Assembly: GCF_035046485.1 (NCBI RefSeq) | Contig: NC_085137.1 | Span: 47,269,286 to 47,333,285, forward strand | DNA: 64,000 nucleotides | From: Aedes albopictus | Taxonomy: Eukaryota; Arthropoda; Insecta; Diptera; Culicidae | Direction of reading: 5' to 3' | Part shown: positions 46,858 to 58,215 of the stretch, one piece after another | How positions within the stretch are numbered: position 1 is the stretch's first letter | Layout of the letters: the number at the start of each line of letters is the position of its first letter | Position numbers and translations under genes: made by a program | The notes under the pieces: model-generated | The model's database searches: none | Told to the model about the DNA's origin: nothing | Seen by the model: the letters and a program-made list of their open reading frames with translations, nothing else

Positions 46858-48195
46858 TGGTGGGGGTAAAGTGGACAACCTATGCATTTTGGTCGTTTCC
46901 CGCGGAAATGCGGCAAAATCCATCTGCTTTTCCGAGTAACATGGAAGGTAATGATATACTCTAGAAATCTTGTAAGGGGTTGCATTTAAAAAATATTGCT
47001 TCCTTTGATTATTTTCTTCACCAAATCGTGCATCAAAATAGCGTGAAAAAAATTGGTGGGAGTAAAATGAACAAGTCGATAAAAATTATATAACAGCATT
47101 GTTCCGAACGAGCAGAAACCTGCACCCCGGTGCGACAGGGTCACTCGATCCACTCACAGTAGAAGATCATAGTATGTAAGAGTCGACAACGTGTGCAACA
47201 GTATTGAATGTGTCATGCAGAATTGATTGAATTATCCCTACCTAACTATAGCTACATGCAGACAAAACAAACAGAATTGGCTTACAACTAGAACACAACA
47301 CATTGAATTGTTAAAATATATCCTAAAACTAGTTAAAAGTCATTAAAACCTAGATTAAAATTGTTGGACAGTGGACAGATTTGAATTTGAGGACTAGAAA
47401 TGTAAGTAAAACTATCCATTTAATGTTCAATTATGTGCTAATTGGATTAAAATATATTGCAGCTAAAAAGCTGATTCATGTGAAACCCACAAACGAGTCG
47501 TGCTACGAGACCGTCCGAATAACTTTCCGTTGCTGTCCCAACAAGCATATTGTTTCAATTTTTTAAATACAAACTATCAAATTTCATACGATACCTTTAT
47601 GTTGTTGTTTTGTAAAATAATTTTGTTAAATAATTTTTGTAAAATTAATATAAAAAACAAGCACTGTTTTGGATGAAAATAATATTTTGTTGATGTAAAA
47701 TATGTTTTTTTAAAACTTTTACTTCCACTATCTCACGATCGGTATGACGGCTGATGATTTTGAAGTTTGCAAAAAAAAAATATGAAATTTTGATGAAATT
47801 TGAACCGATTGTCCATTTTACCCCCACGGTTTAATTTTTTTTAAATATTTCCAAAACTTTTTTTTTTACAAAACTTATTTTTTTTTTCGATCAAATATAT
47901 TCCTCTACGTGGACTTCAATCGTTAAGGGTGTAAAACTTGTAATAATTTGAAAATAACTTACGAGAAAACCTTAGCAATTATAAGAAGATTTAACATCAT
48001 TTCCAAATTTGCACGTGATTTTTAAAGTTTTTGTCATCTTGAAGAGATTTATTTGATTTTGATTTTGATTAATGTTCAAGGTCAACAAAAGTATAATGAT
48101 TCATGTTTGAGCATAAGCTTCAGTCGTTGAAAAATTTTGAAAAACAATAAAAGCCATGAAATGGACAAGGTACCATTTTTCCCCACCTGTCCACT
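46858..48195. mobile_element. Putative inverted-repeat element with GGGGGTAAARTGGACA motifs
   Basis: GGTGGGGGTAAAGTGGACAA at the left faces TTGTCCATTTTACCCCCAC at 47808-47827. Further variants lie at about 47056 (plus) and 48165-48195 (minus). The exact ends and duplication could not be fixed. Non-coding. Confidence 0.45.
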
Positions 48196-48239
48196 TTTTT
48201 TCAAAATTCACGTTGAATTTCCCTCATTGAAAATGAAAA

Positions 48240-49130
48240 TTTTAAACTCTGGCTACTACAATATAATAGCGGAAATTCAGCGAAGGTGTGCTGTCTTATC
48301 TTAGGATAATGTTTTTTTTCAGTAAAGCAAAGCCTATTACTGTAAGGAAAAAGGATACCGAAAATTGCCTATTTGGTGAAATCTTTCTAATTTCTATGAG
48401 ACGTCTTGATGTCCAAAATGTGAGGCCTGTAAACGTTTCACAGACTAGACTTCAATAGCATACACCGGGTTCACAAAGTTTCCTAGATAGAAATTCCCCT
48501 TACGAAGGTAAAGTTCTTGGACTAAAGCCACTTGAGCAGTACCATTTTGCATGAGTCTGCAAGGATTGATCGTTGCTGATCTTTTATGCTGAAGATTGAT
48601 CTGAGCTATCCTAACTGCAGCCACTACCCAAACAAGGCAAGATAGTGGATAGTGGACTCCTACACCTGTAACAGGCGGACCGGGACCGTAGTGCTATTTT
48701 TAGCGAGTTGAACTAACCGATACCGATACCACACAGCTACCTAGGCTGATCGAGAAAATAAATTACTATTGATGATCAACCTCATACGGGCCCGAACAAC
48801 TGGTATGCGACACCTTACAACTAGCTTCACTGTGCACGCCATGGATATTACCCTATGATCGTAGCAGAAAGGTAGAATGAGTATGACAGACCCACGCCGG
48901 GATTAAAACTATCTGAATCTAGCAGTAACTGTATTTACAGGAATGTGTCCACTTAATTCAGCCCTCCACGAGGATCTACGACGCCGTTACCAATCCCACG
49001 TCGGGATAAAAACAGTCTACCCAAATCACTGCCACGATTGCCTCTTGGGCACCCCGGACGGCCTTGTCCGGGCGGTAAGACCCATTAGCGCGCAACGACC
49101 AACACTTCCAAGCGACCCATCAAGGGCATA
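48240..49130. other. Unassigned stretch with repeated ACGCCGGGATTAAAAC phrase
   Basis: ACGCCGGGATTAAAAC (near 48894) and ACGTCGGGATAAAAAC (near 49000) form a direct repeat about 105 bases apart. The plus frame 48943-49437 starts here and runs into minisatellite H, so it is a composite with no known domain. Confidence 0.4.
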
Positions 49131-49530
49131 TCTCTTTCAGTATTTCCAGGATTCTGCCAAGAATTCTTCCAGGATTCTATTTGGAATATTGTTAGAATTC
49201 AGGGATTTCTCTAGAAATCTTCCTGCATTTTCTCCCAGGATTCCTACATGGATTTCATCCTGGCTTCCTTCAGTGATTCCTTCAGATAATCCTCCTCGAA
49301 TTCCTCTATTGATTCCCGGATTTCTTCATTACATTCCCAGGTTTCCTTTGAAGATTCCTCCCAAGACTCATTCTGGGATATTTTTTTGGGAATTCCTTCT
49401 GGGATTCCTTGAGGATATCCTACTGAGATTCTTATAATGTTTTCTCCAGGAATCCTTTCGGGACTTCTTCAGGCTTTCCTTCATGGGTTCCTCTCGAGTT
49501 TACTTCATTCTGGGATATTTTTGGAATAGC
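49130..49530. repeat. Minisatellite block H
   Basis: Plus-strand GGATTTCTTC, GGATTCCTCC and ATTCCTTC words, as in block B. Confidence 0.65.
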
Positions 49531-49689
49531 CATAGACTTACAATTGTTACATGAAATCGCGTTTATTTTATTGTTACTTGGCTTTTGATTACAAGTTTAT
49601 AAGAAGATTCAAGGTATTTTGTGTAATAATGGATTAGGCAAAACTTTTTCTCTAATTGGTATCCCTCAGCTATTCGCTACTAAGTTTTA

Positions 49690-50340
49690 TTCAAAATCAT
49701 CTTGCCTCAAGGCCCCCATTTATCCAAAATAACCAAACTCTTCAAACGATCCTTTAGACTCCCGCCAGATAAAGTGACAACGGCAAACACACAAAAAAGT
49801 TCCGCAAAACGGAGACGTGAGAACAACAGCTCTCGGTCACCTTTCCTTCCCAGTTGCACATGGAACAACCGAACCAAACCTCGCTGCTGCTCGATCGCAT
49901 TCTCCGGCCGGGCCGAGCCGGGCGCATTCATTTGCCAAATGATGCTGTTTCGTGCACGGGTCAGAACCCCCGACAGCAAAGCAACAACAACAGCCAAGAT
50001 CGCGGAGACCACCCAAGTTGAGAAATTTTTCCCTGAGTTATGTTCACAATCAAAATTTTTCCGATACACAATTTCGCCTCGTTTGGGACCGTTTGGTTTC
50101 GTGGCAGCTTTGCGGTCGTCCGTTGGGCTGGTTGTGTCGGTCCCTCTCGAGCTGGATGGGTATTTGAGAAGTATTGCAATCTTGGTGAAATGAGGGGGTT
50201 TCTGGTGAAGGAGTCCAGTAGATGGATCAATCGTTGGTTATTTCTTTACATTTTCATTTTTTCCGCCGTTTAAAGTGGATAAGCAATTGATTCATAGAAT
50301 ACTGATGGAATTTGAATATTCTAAATCCGTAAATTTTTAT
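49690..50340. other. Unique GC-richer island
   Basis: A long plus frame (49702-50193, 163 codons) lacks an ATG at its start and overlaps a 120-codon minus frame. No domain was recognised. It could be untranslated exon or regulatory DNA. The sequence gives no proof. Confidence 0.3.
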
Positions 50341-50352
50341 GATAGAAACTTA

Positions 50353-51552
50353 CAGTCCCGATCAAAAGTTTGGGGTCACCCCCTCAAAAACATGTCATTT
50401 TTTTAGGCCCATGGCTCCACCAATTTGCGTCCGATTTCAAAACCCTAGGTTTCATTTAAAAGATAATAAGTCAAAGAAACTTTGAACATGATTTAATTTA
50501 ATTTGATTTAATTTAATTAATTTTGATACAAAAAAAATTGTATGTAAACTTAACGCAAAGTTGCCAAATTTCTAAAAAATGAATATAAACTTACGGCAGT
50601 GTCGCTGGAAATTGGGTCGACCAAATTTTAAGATGAGAGCGGTAATATAATCCATTTTCTATAAGCTTTCAACTGCTTTTTACAGAACTTTGCTAAAAAA
50701 TCTGGAAAAAAAAGTCATTAAGTAAATTAATCCATGATGTCATCGACCCAAAGTTTGGGGTCACCCCTCAATATGATGTGTCAGCCAAAAGTTTGGGGTC
50801 ACTATCGTAAAACATGGAAAAGTGATTTGATGATATCTTCGTCATCTATAGTTCAAATTTAATTCTTTTTGGCACATTTCAAAGATAATTAACCAAATTT
50901 ACGTTTGATGTCTTTAACTTACCGTATTTAACGATTTTTGTATATAAAAATGTTATGTAAAGTTAACACATTTCATCACACTTAAAAAAATGAGGCAACT
51001 TTACGTTAAGTTTTAGTATGTAAATTTCAACAAATATGTGTAATTCATTGTCTATGCACTAAGTATCATTCATTTTGTTTCAAATAAGCCAAGATGAATT
51101 AAAATTGAATAAAAGATAACAAAGATATCAACAAATCACTTTTCCATGTTCTACGAAAGTGACCCCAAACTTTTGGCTGATGACATCATGGATTAATTTA
51201 CTTAATAACTTTTTTTCTAGAATTTTTAGCTAAGGTCTGTAAAAAGCAGTTGAAAGCTAATAGAAAATGGGTTATATTACTGCTCTCATCTTAACATTTG
51301 GTCGACCCTATTTCCAGCGACACTGCCGTAAGTTTATATTCATTTTTTTTAGAAAATTTGGCAACTGTGGGTTAAGTTTACATACATTTTTTTTTTTAAA
51401 AGTTTCTTTTAAATCATGTTCAAAGTTTCTTTGACTTATTATCTTTTGAATGAGACCTAGGGTTTTGAAATCGGACGCAAATTGGCGAAGATATGGGCCT
51501 AAAAAAATGGCATGTTTTTGAGGGGGTGTCCCCAAACTTTTGATCGGGAGTG
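50353..51552. mobile_element. Tc1-like fold-back element, 1.2 kb
   Basis: The ends CAGTCCCGATCAAAAGTTTG and CACTCCCGATCAAAAGTTTG are inverted, with TA on both sides (50351-50352 and 51553-51554). The arms are complementary to near the centre (about 50965). The phrase AAAGTTTGGGGTCAC from the termini recurs inside near 50752, 50791 and (complement) 51158-51173. Such termini are familiar from Tc1-type transposons. No transposase remains. The frame 51535-51308 is a shadow. Confidence 0.85.
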
Positions 51553-51559
51553 TATGTTT

Positions 51560-52970
51560 CTCTTATCTTTGGTTTTAGGAAGTATCATTTCGCGAAGCAA
51601 TCAGACTGACCGCATTTCATGAAAATCGTAACAAAGTTTTTAAGTGACTTCTTGAAGATAAAAGCATGATATTGAAGAAAATTATCAAGTACCAACAGTA
51701 ACAGATACTTTTTAACCCCTTCACACTGTTTATGACTATAACTTATTATTGAACAATTTCAGAACTATTTCCTGAAATTGTAGGCTTTGTGATTGTGTGG
51801 CTCATGGTGCCAGTAATCTAGGCATTACATAAGCCTCGAAGCGTGGCATTAATTCCCGCCACATTCGGGAAAAACTTATCGACAAACGAAAAATTCTCAA
51901 CTTGGTCTCTGGGTATTATATGAGTTGTCAGAAGCCTACTGTCAGTGCTTGTTGAGTCTGTAAAACCTGTGGTGGAAAACGGTGCACTGTTTGTTTTAAT
52001 GAACCATTTACATTTTTCCGCCCTCCTTTATCTGGGCTGCTGCTAACTGCCACGGCTGCTAATGGTGATGTTTTCGCGTGTGTGCATTAATAAAAGGATC
52101 TCCTCTCGCTTGGAACCGACCGACCCACGATGACCGACCAGCACCAACCAGGCAGCGCAGCGATCGGTCACTGGTTGTTCGTGGTTTGTTACTGCTTGGA
52201 CCTTCCTGCTCCACCTTGTGATCATTGATCAATTGATGGCCGTGGTAAAGGAGCATCACGCCGCCACCGCCGTTGATGTTGATGATGCTCTTGGATGCAA
52301 CGCGATAAAGTCATGAACGAGGTCCATTCGTCGTCGTCATCATCATCATCAGCAACTGAGAATGCGTTCATCCATAGTTTGGGTCAGTCGTACTGACGAC
52401 GGTTGCGGCAGTTCGGTTTCTAATTTTGTGCCTCGCATATTTTCGTGATGCAAAAATTGGGTGAAAAGAACAAGGGGTTTCTTTGTTGTTTTCCCCATTC
52501 ACAGGAATCATGAATATCGGAGATGAATGTAGGCCGCTAAACGATCTGGTTTGCGCAGATTAGTCAGCTGTCGGACGAGTCGTGGACTGGAGGTGGCGTG
52601 TTCGTACTTCGGTTTAGATAACAAATACGGAGATTCAATTTTGGTCGGATGTTGGGCAGTTTTGTTACTAATGAGAATAGATTTAATGAGAGGAGTGTTT
52701 ATTCATTGGTTTGCAGAATTATTGGCCAGAAGCAAGCCTACCTGGTAGTTGAAGGAGAAGAGTGTACAAAATGTTAATTTCGAGAATAAACAGTGTTGCA
52801 TGATGATTATGAAGTCCAATTTTTGTGTATAGGTACTACATTGAAGTACAAGTGATTTGTGATAGTCAAAATTTATCATATTTATTGATGAGATTTATTG
52901 AATATTCATATTATATTTACTGATCGATTGGTGGCTGATTGACGAAAGAATGTGCATATTGTTTTTATGT
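51560..52970. other. Unique DNA with GTCGTCGTCATCATCATC tract
   Basis: No gene or family. A GTC/ATC triplet tract lies at about 52329-52352, and 52020-52400 is GC-richer. The frames here (52551-52748 and the overlapping pair at 52225-52043) are not recognised. Confidence 0.35.
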
Positions 52971-52972
52971 GT

Positions 52973-53120
52973 ATTAACGAGATTTTTAGCCCTAGGCTAG
53001 TTCATCTCGGGACCCACGCTCTTTTTCCCTTCAGAAGGAAGAGTTTGCCGGGAGTGGGATTAGATCCCAGGTCCTCGGCGTGATAGTCAAGTGCTCAAAC
53101 CATCACACCAGGTCCGCTCC
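52973..53120 (-). mobile_element. SINE family 2, antisense copy
   Basis: The reverse complement begins GGAGCGGACCTGGTGTGATG and carries GGATCTAATCCC (B-box region), TCTTCCTTCTGAAGGG and GATGAACTAGCCTAGGGC. It matches 21898-22070 over its length. Confidence 0.82.
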
Positions 53121-53129
53121 AATGTGCAT

Positions 53130-53910
53130 ATTTAAGATCAAGGGTGGAATGTTCAACTTAACCATAACAACAAAATTCAAGGAATAACAAAACTCTTCAA
53201 TATGGGGAATTTATTACCGTTTTTAACTACACTGAAAGGCGGCTTGCGGTAATTACAACAGGGGTGTAAGGTCCCACCCTCTACGCCCACCCAAACATGC
53301 CCACCTGTGCGCCATCTACTGTTGGTTCTAATTTGTATACATCCTTTGTTTAATGGTTTTATAAACATCAACATTGGCACAAACATCAGTGTTTTTCTCT
53401 CGATTTAGATGCTTATGATCAGTGTTTTCGATCATTATCGATATTTCTTGAGTCATAGTGTTCAATTATCCCTTCATTTGAGAAAAATAATCGCCCAGGG
53501 CGATTTCAATTTTTAGCCGATTTTCGCTCTTCAAACAAAGCAACAACAAAAACAAGCGAGAGTAGAGGCTTATATTTCATAATGGTGAAAACAGAACACT
53601 GATTTTTTCGGAATGAAATTTTTCAATCTAATATGCTGAATATATTAATCTTTATGTTCAAATCACATCCTGACTTGCTTTTAGCATGATGAAACGGTAT
53701 TAAATTTTGTTTTGTAATCGAAAATTGAACTTTTCTTGTTTGTTAGTTATGTCTTTTTACTGGTTCTAAAACATTATAGAGGGTAGGCGAAATTTGTTCC
53801 CAGTTGACAGTCAACTTACACCCCTGAATTACAAGCATACAAATGTTTTTAAATTTATCATGGCAAAACATGATCATCGACCCACCAACGCTTCTTGTGT
53901 GCGTTTTGTT
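53130..53910. other. Unassigned stretch
   Basis: GAAAGGCGGCTTGCGGTAAT near 53233 and ACCGCAAGCCGCCGTTCAGT near 54109 are inverted, so 53.22-54.13 kb may be one degraded inverted-repeat element. No gene was seen. Confidence 0.4.
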
Positions 53911-53916
53911 TCTTCT

Positions 53917-53996
53917 CACATCAACCGGTTCGATAGCCGAGTGGTAGCGCGTGAGCTTGGTGATGTCAAGGTTATTAATTCGAATCCGGTTGCCAA
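53917..53996 (+). repeat. tRNA-like sequence (SINE head?)
   Basis: TAGCCGAGTGGTAGCGCGTG (A box) and ATTCGAATCC (B box) lie about 50 bases apart. No typical acceptor stem or anticodon arm can be drawn with confidence. It is probably the head of a short SINE. Confidence 0.55.
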
Positions 53997-54271
53997 CAGA
54001 AACTTTTTCCAACCCAGGTTGAAACTGGATCAAAAAGAAAAACGGCATCAGTCTGCACATTTAGTGGCGATGCGTATTTAAATTGATCCTCAGAATAGTA
54101 ATTTTTACCGCAAGCCGCCGTTCAGTGTAGCAACAAAGCTTCAAAAACTCTCAACAGATGCCGTTCCATTCGACTAGTAACGACTTCTTTTGGTAGCTAG
54201 CTATCTAGTGAAACTACGCCCAAAATATTTCATCAACAATTTGAACGGTACCGACGACCGCCACAGTACAA

Positions 54272-54483
54272 AGTAGAGCGTGGCTTCGTGGTCGTGCGGC
54301 TAAGGTCACCAAGCCTTCAGTCGCATCGTGCTGAGGAGCGCGGGTTCGATTCCCGCCGCAGCTGTCAGGAAAAGTTTTCGGCTGTGCCACTGGGCGTTGC
54401 ATGCTAGTCCGTTGTCTAGTGTCGTGCTTCCTTCAAAGAGCAAATAGCTCACTGGAAGCATTAAACGTGTCCGTGTCTTTTTT
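54272..54483 (+). mobile_element. SINE family 4
   Basis: The head GTGGCTTCGTGGTCGTGCGG (A box) and GCGGGTTCGATTCCCGC (B box) are followed by the body CACTGGGCGTTGCATGCTAG and AGCTCACTGGAAGCATTAA. It ends at GTGTCCGTGTC plus a T run. A complete-looking copy. The flanking duplication was not found. Confidence 0.82.
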
Positions 54484-54961
54484 TAACTGGATGTCGCTAC
54501 TCCATAGTCCATACGCACAGAATCTAGGGGCAGCGTTAACGGAGGAGGGCGACCTAAATGTGGCTCTAGAGCGCTGCTGGAGTACTGTAAAATTATTCAT
54601 CCTCGAGTGCTCCGGATCGGGTACGTGAAATGGAGTTGACGGAACGAATGGTTCAACTAAGCGATTTTGGAGGAAAAGAACGCAGGATTGAAAGGTGGAA
54701 GTAGTAGGTACTTCAAAGAACATATGAATAGCGTGGAGAATGAAGGCAGGAAAAACCAAGGCAACGGAAAAAACGACTATGTCAGTGCAGAAGAGGACAA
54801 AAATGAACCAAATTCCACGTTGAAGGAAGTTAAGGATGTCATTCACCAACAAAGCGGCTGGTAAGGGTGGTGTTGTGGTTCAAATCATCAGGATGGGCCC
54901 TGGAAAACAGGCCACCTATCTGTATCGATTGCTAACAAGGATCTGAAGAATCGAACAGCTA
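54484..54961 (+). pseudogene. Eroded RTE-like fragment, left part (split)
   Basis: 54830-54958 parallels 22440-22560 (GGAAGTTAAGGATGTC, AGCGGCTGGTAAGGGTGG, ATCAGGATGGGCCC, GGATCTGAAGAATCGAACAG). It is broken at TA by the element at 54962 and resumes at 56698-56735 (GAAGTGAAAGGAAGGGGTAA, cf. 22575-22592). The earlier part encodes an unrecognised linker-like stretch (EEGDLNVALERCWSTVK). Confidence 0.6.
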
Positions 54962-55110
54962 CACAAATAAAAATAATGAGATTTACACGTCATGTAAACT
55001 TAGTGTTATGATAGTTTACATGATATATCATGTAAATTTGTGTTATATGTCATGCTGAATTACATGACATATAATGGAAGTTTAAATGATATTTTTTATT
55101 TTTATATGGC

Positions 55111-56600
55111 CGGGGTTCTGCTAAACCGAACTAAGCGCCAAAAAGTTTTTTCCGAGATAATTAAGCTTCAAGTTCAACCACTCAGAAATAAACAACAGCT
55201 AAGATTATCCGAAACTTTTTCGCACACATGTAACTTACAAGCCTTTATTAACCATCAGAGATGAAGGAATGACTTGACGTGTGAAGAATTAGCAATAAGT
55301 TAAAATTCACAAATACAAAGAAATTAAAAAAGAAAAGAGATGAAGAAAACATGTAAATTATTTAAAATCACTGATATAATACCATTTAATTTCTCAGTAC
55401 TTTGCACTCAGTTCACTCTGGCTGAACAAAAACATTGGAATATGGTTTATAGTTCAGTGTGGCTGACTGTGTTTCTTTGTTTCAGAGAAAACCAGTCGGA
55501 ATGTCATAAAAAAAAATCTCGTCAGTGTCTATGAAGTTGAAATCGATATCACTCACAATCCTTTACATGAATCAGAGAGGACGCGTAGTATGGTAGCACA
55601 AAGGTCTCAAAATAGTGTGAAATGTAAACGGCGGAAGCCCTCCCAGCTCAGCCCTTCCCATCTATGTTTTTTTTATAGGCGGTGCATGTGCAGGCACAGA
55701 ACAAGAGTGATTATGTCAAATAATGTCATTGCATGTCCTGAGGTCCTGAGATGTGAAAATGGAGCAATTAGTGTACTTCAAATTTATATTGGTCGGAGAA
55801 AACCATGAAAATGATCTGCCAAAGTGAACTAAGACAAAAAAAAATTCGAAAATATTAAAGAGATTCGAACTTGGGTCCTTTAAGTGATAACCAAGCACGT
55901 TACCTCTAGGTCATTTTACTTAGCTGAAGGTCAGTTGTTATGTCTGAATCAAGTTCTAAAAGAATGTCTAGCATGGTTTTCGCGAAAACGCCATTTTTCG
56001 ATCAGCCAAAGCGAACCAAGTGTTTGATTTTTTTCAAGCTTTATTATTCTTATTATCCTTGTTGTTCAATGACGGCTCCTGGGTTAAATAATCAGTATGA
56101 GGTGTATCAACATAACGCATGTATTCAAAGCCAGTTCATCTTTGTATTGTTGAGAATAAAATGATTTTTAAATGCAGTGGATTTGGTTCGGTCTGGCTGA
56201 CTGTGATTTGGAAAAATGGCGATCAACGCCATCGAAATCCAAATCGATCCTCCAACACCCGTATTTTTGATTACGTGTTAAATTCTCTCACATATTGTTA
56301 CTATGAGTCGGTTAGAAGTTAGAAATCTGACAGCGATGAGGAAAACTTGAAATGTTCATCATTTGGATCAAAACTAAAATATTTCGCTGATTCTAAGGAA
56401 TGGTTTACAGTTCACTCTGGTTGAATGCAACTTTATTTTTTGTATGTTCTGCCAAACAGAAATTTTGAATTTACTCCACGAAGAGCTGTCAGAATTAATA
56501 GATTTTTACACGAAAAGAAGATCATCATATTCTTCATCTAATGGTTAAGAAAACTCATTTTTTCAAAAAATGGTCTTTGGTTCGGTTTAGCAGAACCCCG
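55111..56600. mobile_element. Nested element with CGGGGTTCTGCTAAACCG ends, 1.49 kb
   Basis: The ends CGGGGTTCTGCTAAACCGAA are inverted. Degenerate echoes (AGTTCACTCTGGCTGAAC) recur near 55408, 55450, 56180 and 56408. On the minus strand at 55920-55862 there is a tRNA-like unit. The duplication could not be fixed because the flanking ATATGG is itself inverted. The frames here are not recognised. Confidence 0.65.
55862..55920 (-). repeat. tRNA-like sequence inside the nested element
   Basis: On the minus strand it reads TGACCTAGAGGTAACGTGC (A box) and AAGTTCGAATCTC (B box) with about 30 bases between. It is the third tRNA-like unit embedded in an inverted-repeat element in this window. Confidence 0.6.
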
Positions 56601-56789
56601 ACCATATGATATGTCGTGTAAACCTCTGCAATATTCCACGCTCCAATCATGTGCATCATATGTCACAGAATTTACACTCTTTTTTCCGATCTGTGTACCG
56701 GAGAAGTGAAAGGAAGGGGTAATCTGCTTAAATCGACAATTCCTACAGATGTTCCTTGTAGGATTCATCCTTGTGGAATCCCATAAATA

Positions 56790-58002
56790 CACAGATCGAA
56801 AAAAGAGTGTGAAATTCTGTGACATACATAGATCGAAAAAAGATGTCATGTAATTCAGCATGACTCTGAGTGTTTACATGCAGGGACGTGCAATTTCGAA
56901 AGGAAAACATGACGCACGAAAGCTGTAGCAAATCGTTTCCCATGCGACGGGACTGCTGCGATGCTTCATAACTCACACTGCAACACGCTCGTTCATTATT
57001 GCTACTGAAACAAGTGCACAGTTCGAAATTGTTACATCGAGTTCGCTGTATCAAAATGACCTCCATCGCTTTCAACACAATTCTCCATCGGATTGTAAAA
57101 TTACAGGTAGTCCGCAGTATGGAGCTTGCTTACAACTTTGCGTGCAAGAATTTATTTTATGTAAAATCGAATGAAATCGAATGGAAATTTAAACGTTTCA
57201 TTATTTACGTCATCTGTAGTTTTCAGAATTTCTTTCTGTGTGTGTTTGAAAATTGAAGAGAAACACTTTGGATTTTAGTTTCAATTGTGGGTCATTGAAA
57301 AATTTCAATGTGCTAAAAACACTATTTAAAACAATTTTTCAAATAGTGGTGCATTCCAATAGAATGATCATTATGTTTTATGAAAAAGGAACACAAGTTT
57401 GACCGCTTAAATCCAATTAACCGGCGCCTGTAACCATTGAGAGACTAACGCGCAAGAGTGAGACACTACTGCTCTGCCGAGTGAAGCACAAGCAACGCCA
57501 CCCCGAAGAGAGACTACCGAGTGCTACGATGAATGAGAACGTTTTCCGAATCGAAAAGAAAGACTCGAATAGTGTGTCAAACAGATAAAGTGACTCATTC
57601 AAATGTTGCATGAAAATGTCTCATTGAAACGAAATTAAACGCCCCTGTTTACATGACATATAACGCAAATTAACATGAAATATCATGTAAATCAGCATTC
57701 ACTTAAACTTACATGACTAATTTAAAGTTTACATGACGTGTAAATATCATTATATTTATCTGTGTATGATGCACATGATTGGAGCGTGGGATATCACAGA
57801 AGTTTACATGACATATCATGTAAAAGTCATGAAATATCATGTAATCTTCCATTGTATGTCATGTAATTCAGCATGACTCTGTGTGTTCACATGGCATATA
57901 ACAGAAATTTACATGATATCTCATGTAAACCATCATAACACTGAATTTACATGTCTTAACTGAAGTTTACATGACATGTAAATCTCATTATTTTTATCTG
58001 TG
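56790..58002. mobile_element. CACAGAT-type TA element, copy 2, hosting a hAT
   Basis: The end CACAGATCGAAAAAAGAGTG at the left and ATTATTTTTATCTGTG at the right are bounded by TA (56788-56789 and 58003-58004). An internal terminus followed by TA near 57761-57766 suggests two sister elements fused or nested here. It is full of TTACATGACATAT words. A CAGGG-ended hAT lies at 56881-57647. Confidence 0.65.
56881..57647. mobile_element. hAT-type element, 767 bp
   Basis: The ends CAGGGACGTGCAATTTCG and (reversed) CAGGGGCGTTTAATTTCG are inverted, with an exact 8-bp duplication TTTACATG (56873-56880 and 57648-57655). CAGGG ends and 8-bp duplications are classic hAT features. The plus frame 56999-57256 is not a recognisable transposase, so it is non-autonomous. 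Confidence 0.9.
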
Positions 58003-58004
58003 TA

Positions 58005-58215
58005 GTTTCTCCTGAAATGCCCCAGTTTTTTTGTTATGCTTTTGAAATTCTTTCAGTGGTTCCTTCAGGAGCTCCTGAAAACGTTCTTTTAGAGATTTCT
58101 ACATTTGTTTTTTTAGATTCTTCAAGAAGCACTTTCTGGGTTTCCTCCTAGAGTTCTTTCAGAATTCCTTCTGAGCTACTTCTGAGAATTGATTCTAAAA
58201 TTGTCTCAAACAGTT
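58005..58215. repeat. Minisatellite block J
   Basis: TTCCTTCAGGAGCTCC/ATTCCTTCTGAG words. It is continuous with block K once the insertion at 58216-59021 is removed. Confidence 0.65.

Larger units (their letters stand above)
54962..56695. mobile_element. CACAGAT-type TA element, copy 1, with nested insert
   Basis: The ends CACAAATAAAAAT and (reversed) CACAGATCGGAAAAAAG are bounded by TA (54960-54961 and 56696-56697). The RTE-like fragment reads across when it is removed. The arms contain repeated TTACATGACATATAA/ATCATGTAAA words. A second element occupies 55111-56600. Confidence 0.72.

Noticed and set aside
48943..49437. 164-codon plus frame as a gene
   Set aside because: Its second half is minisatellite H. 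The first half is short and unrecognised.
49702..50193. 163-codon plus frame as a gene
   Set aside because: There is no ATG at its start, a long antisense frame overlaps it, and no domain is recognisable. Base composition explains it.
53917..53996. Functional tRNA gene
   Set aside because: A and B boxes are present but a full cloverleaf with anticodon arm and acceptor stem cannot be drawn. It is better seen as a SINE head.
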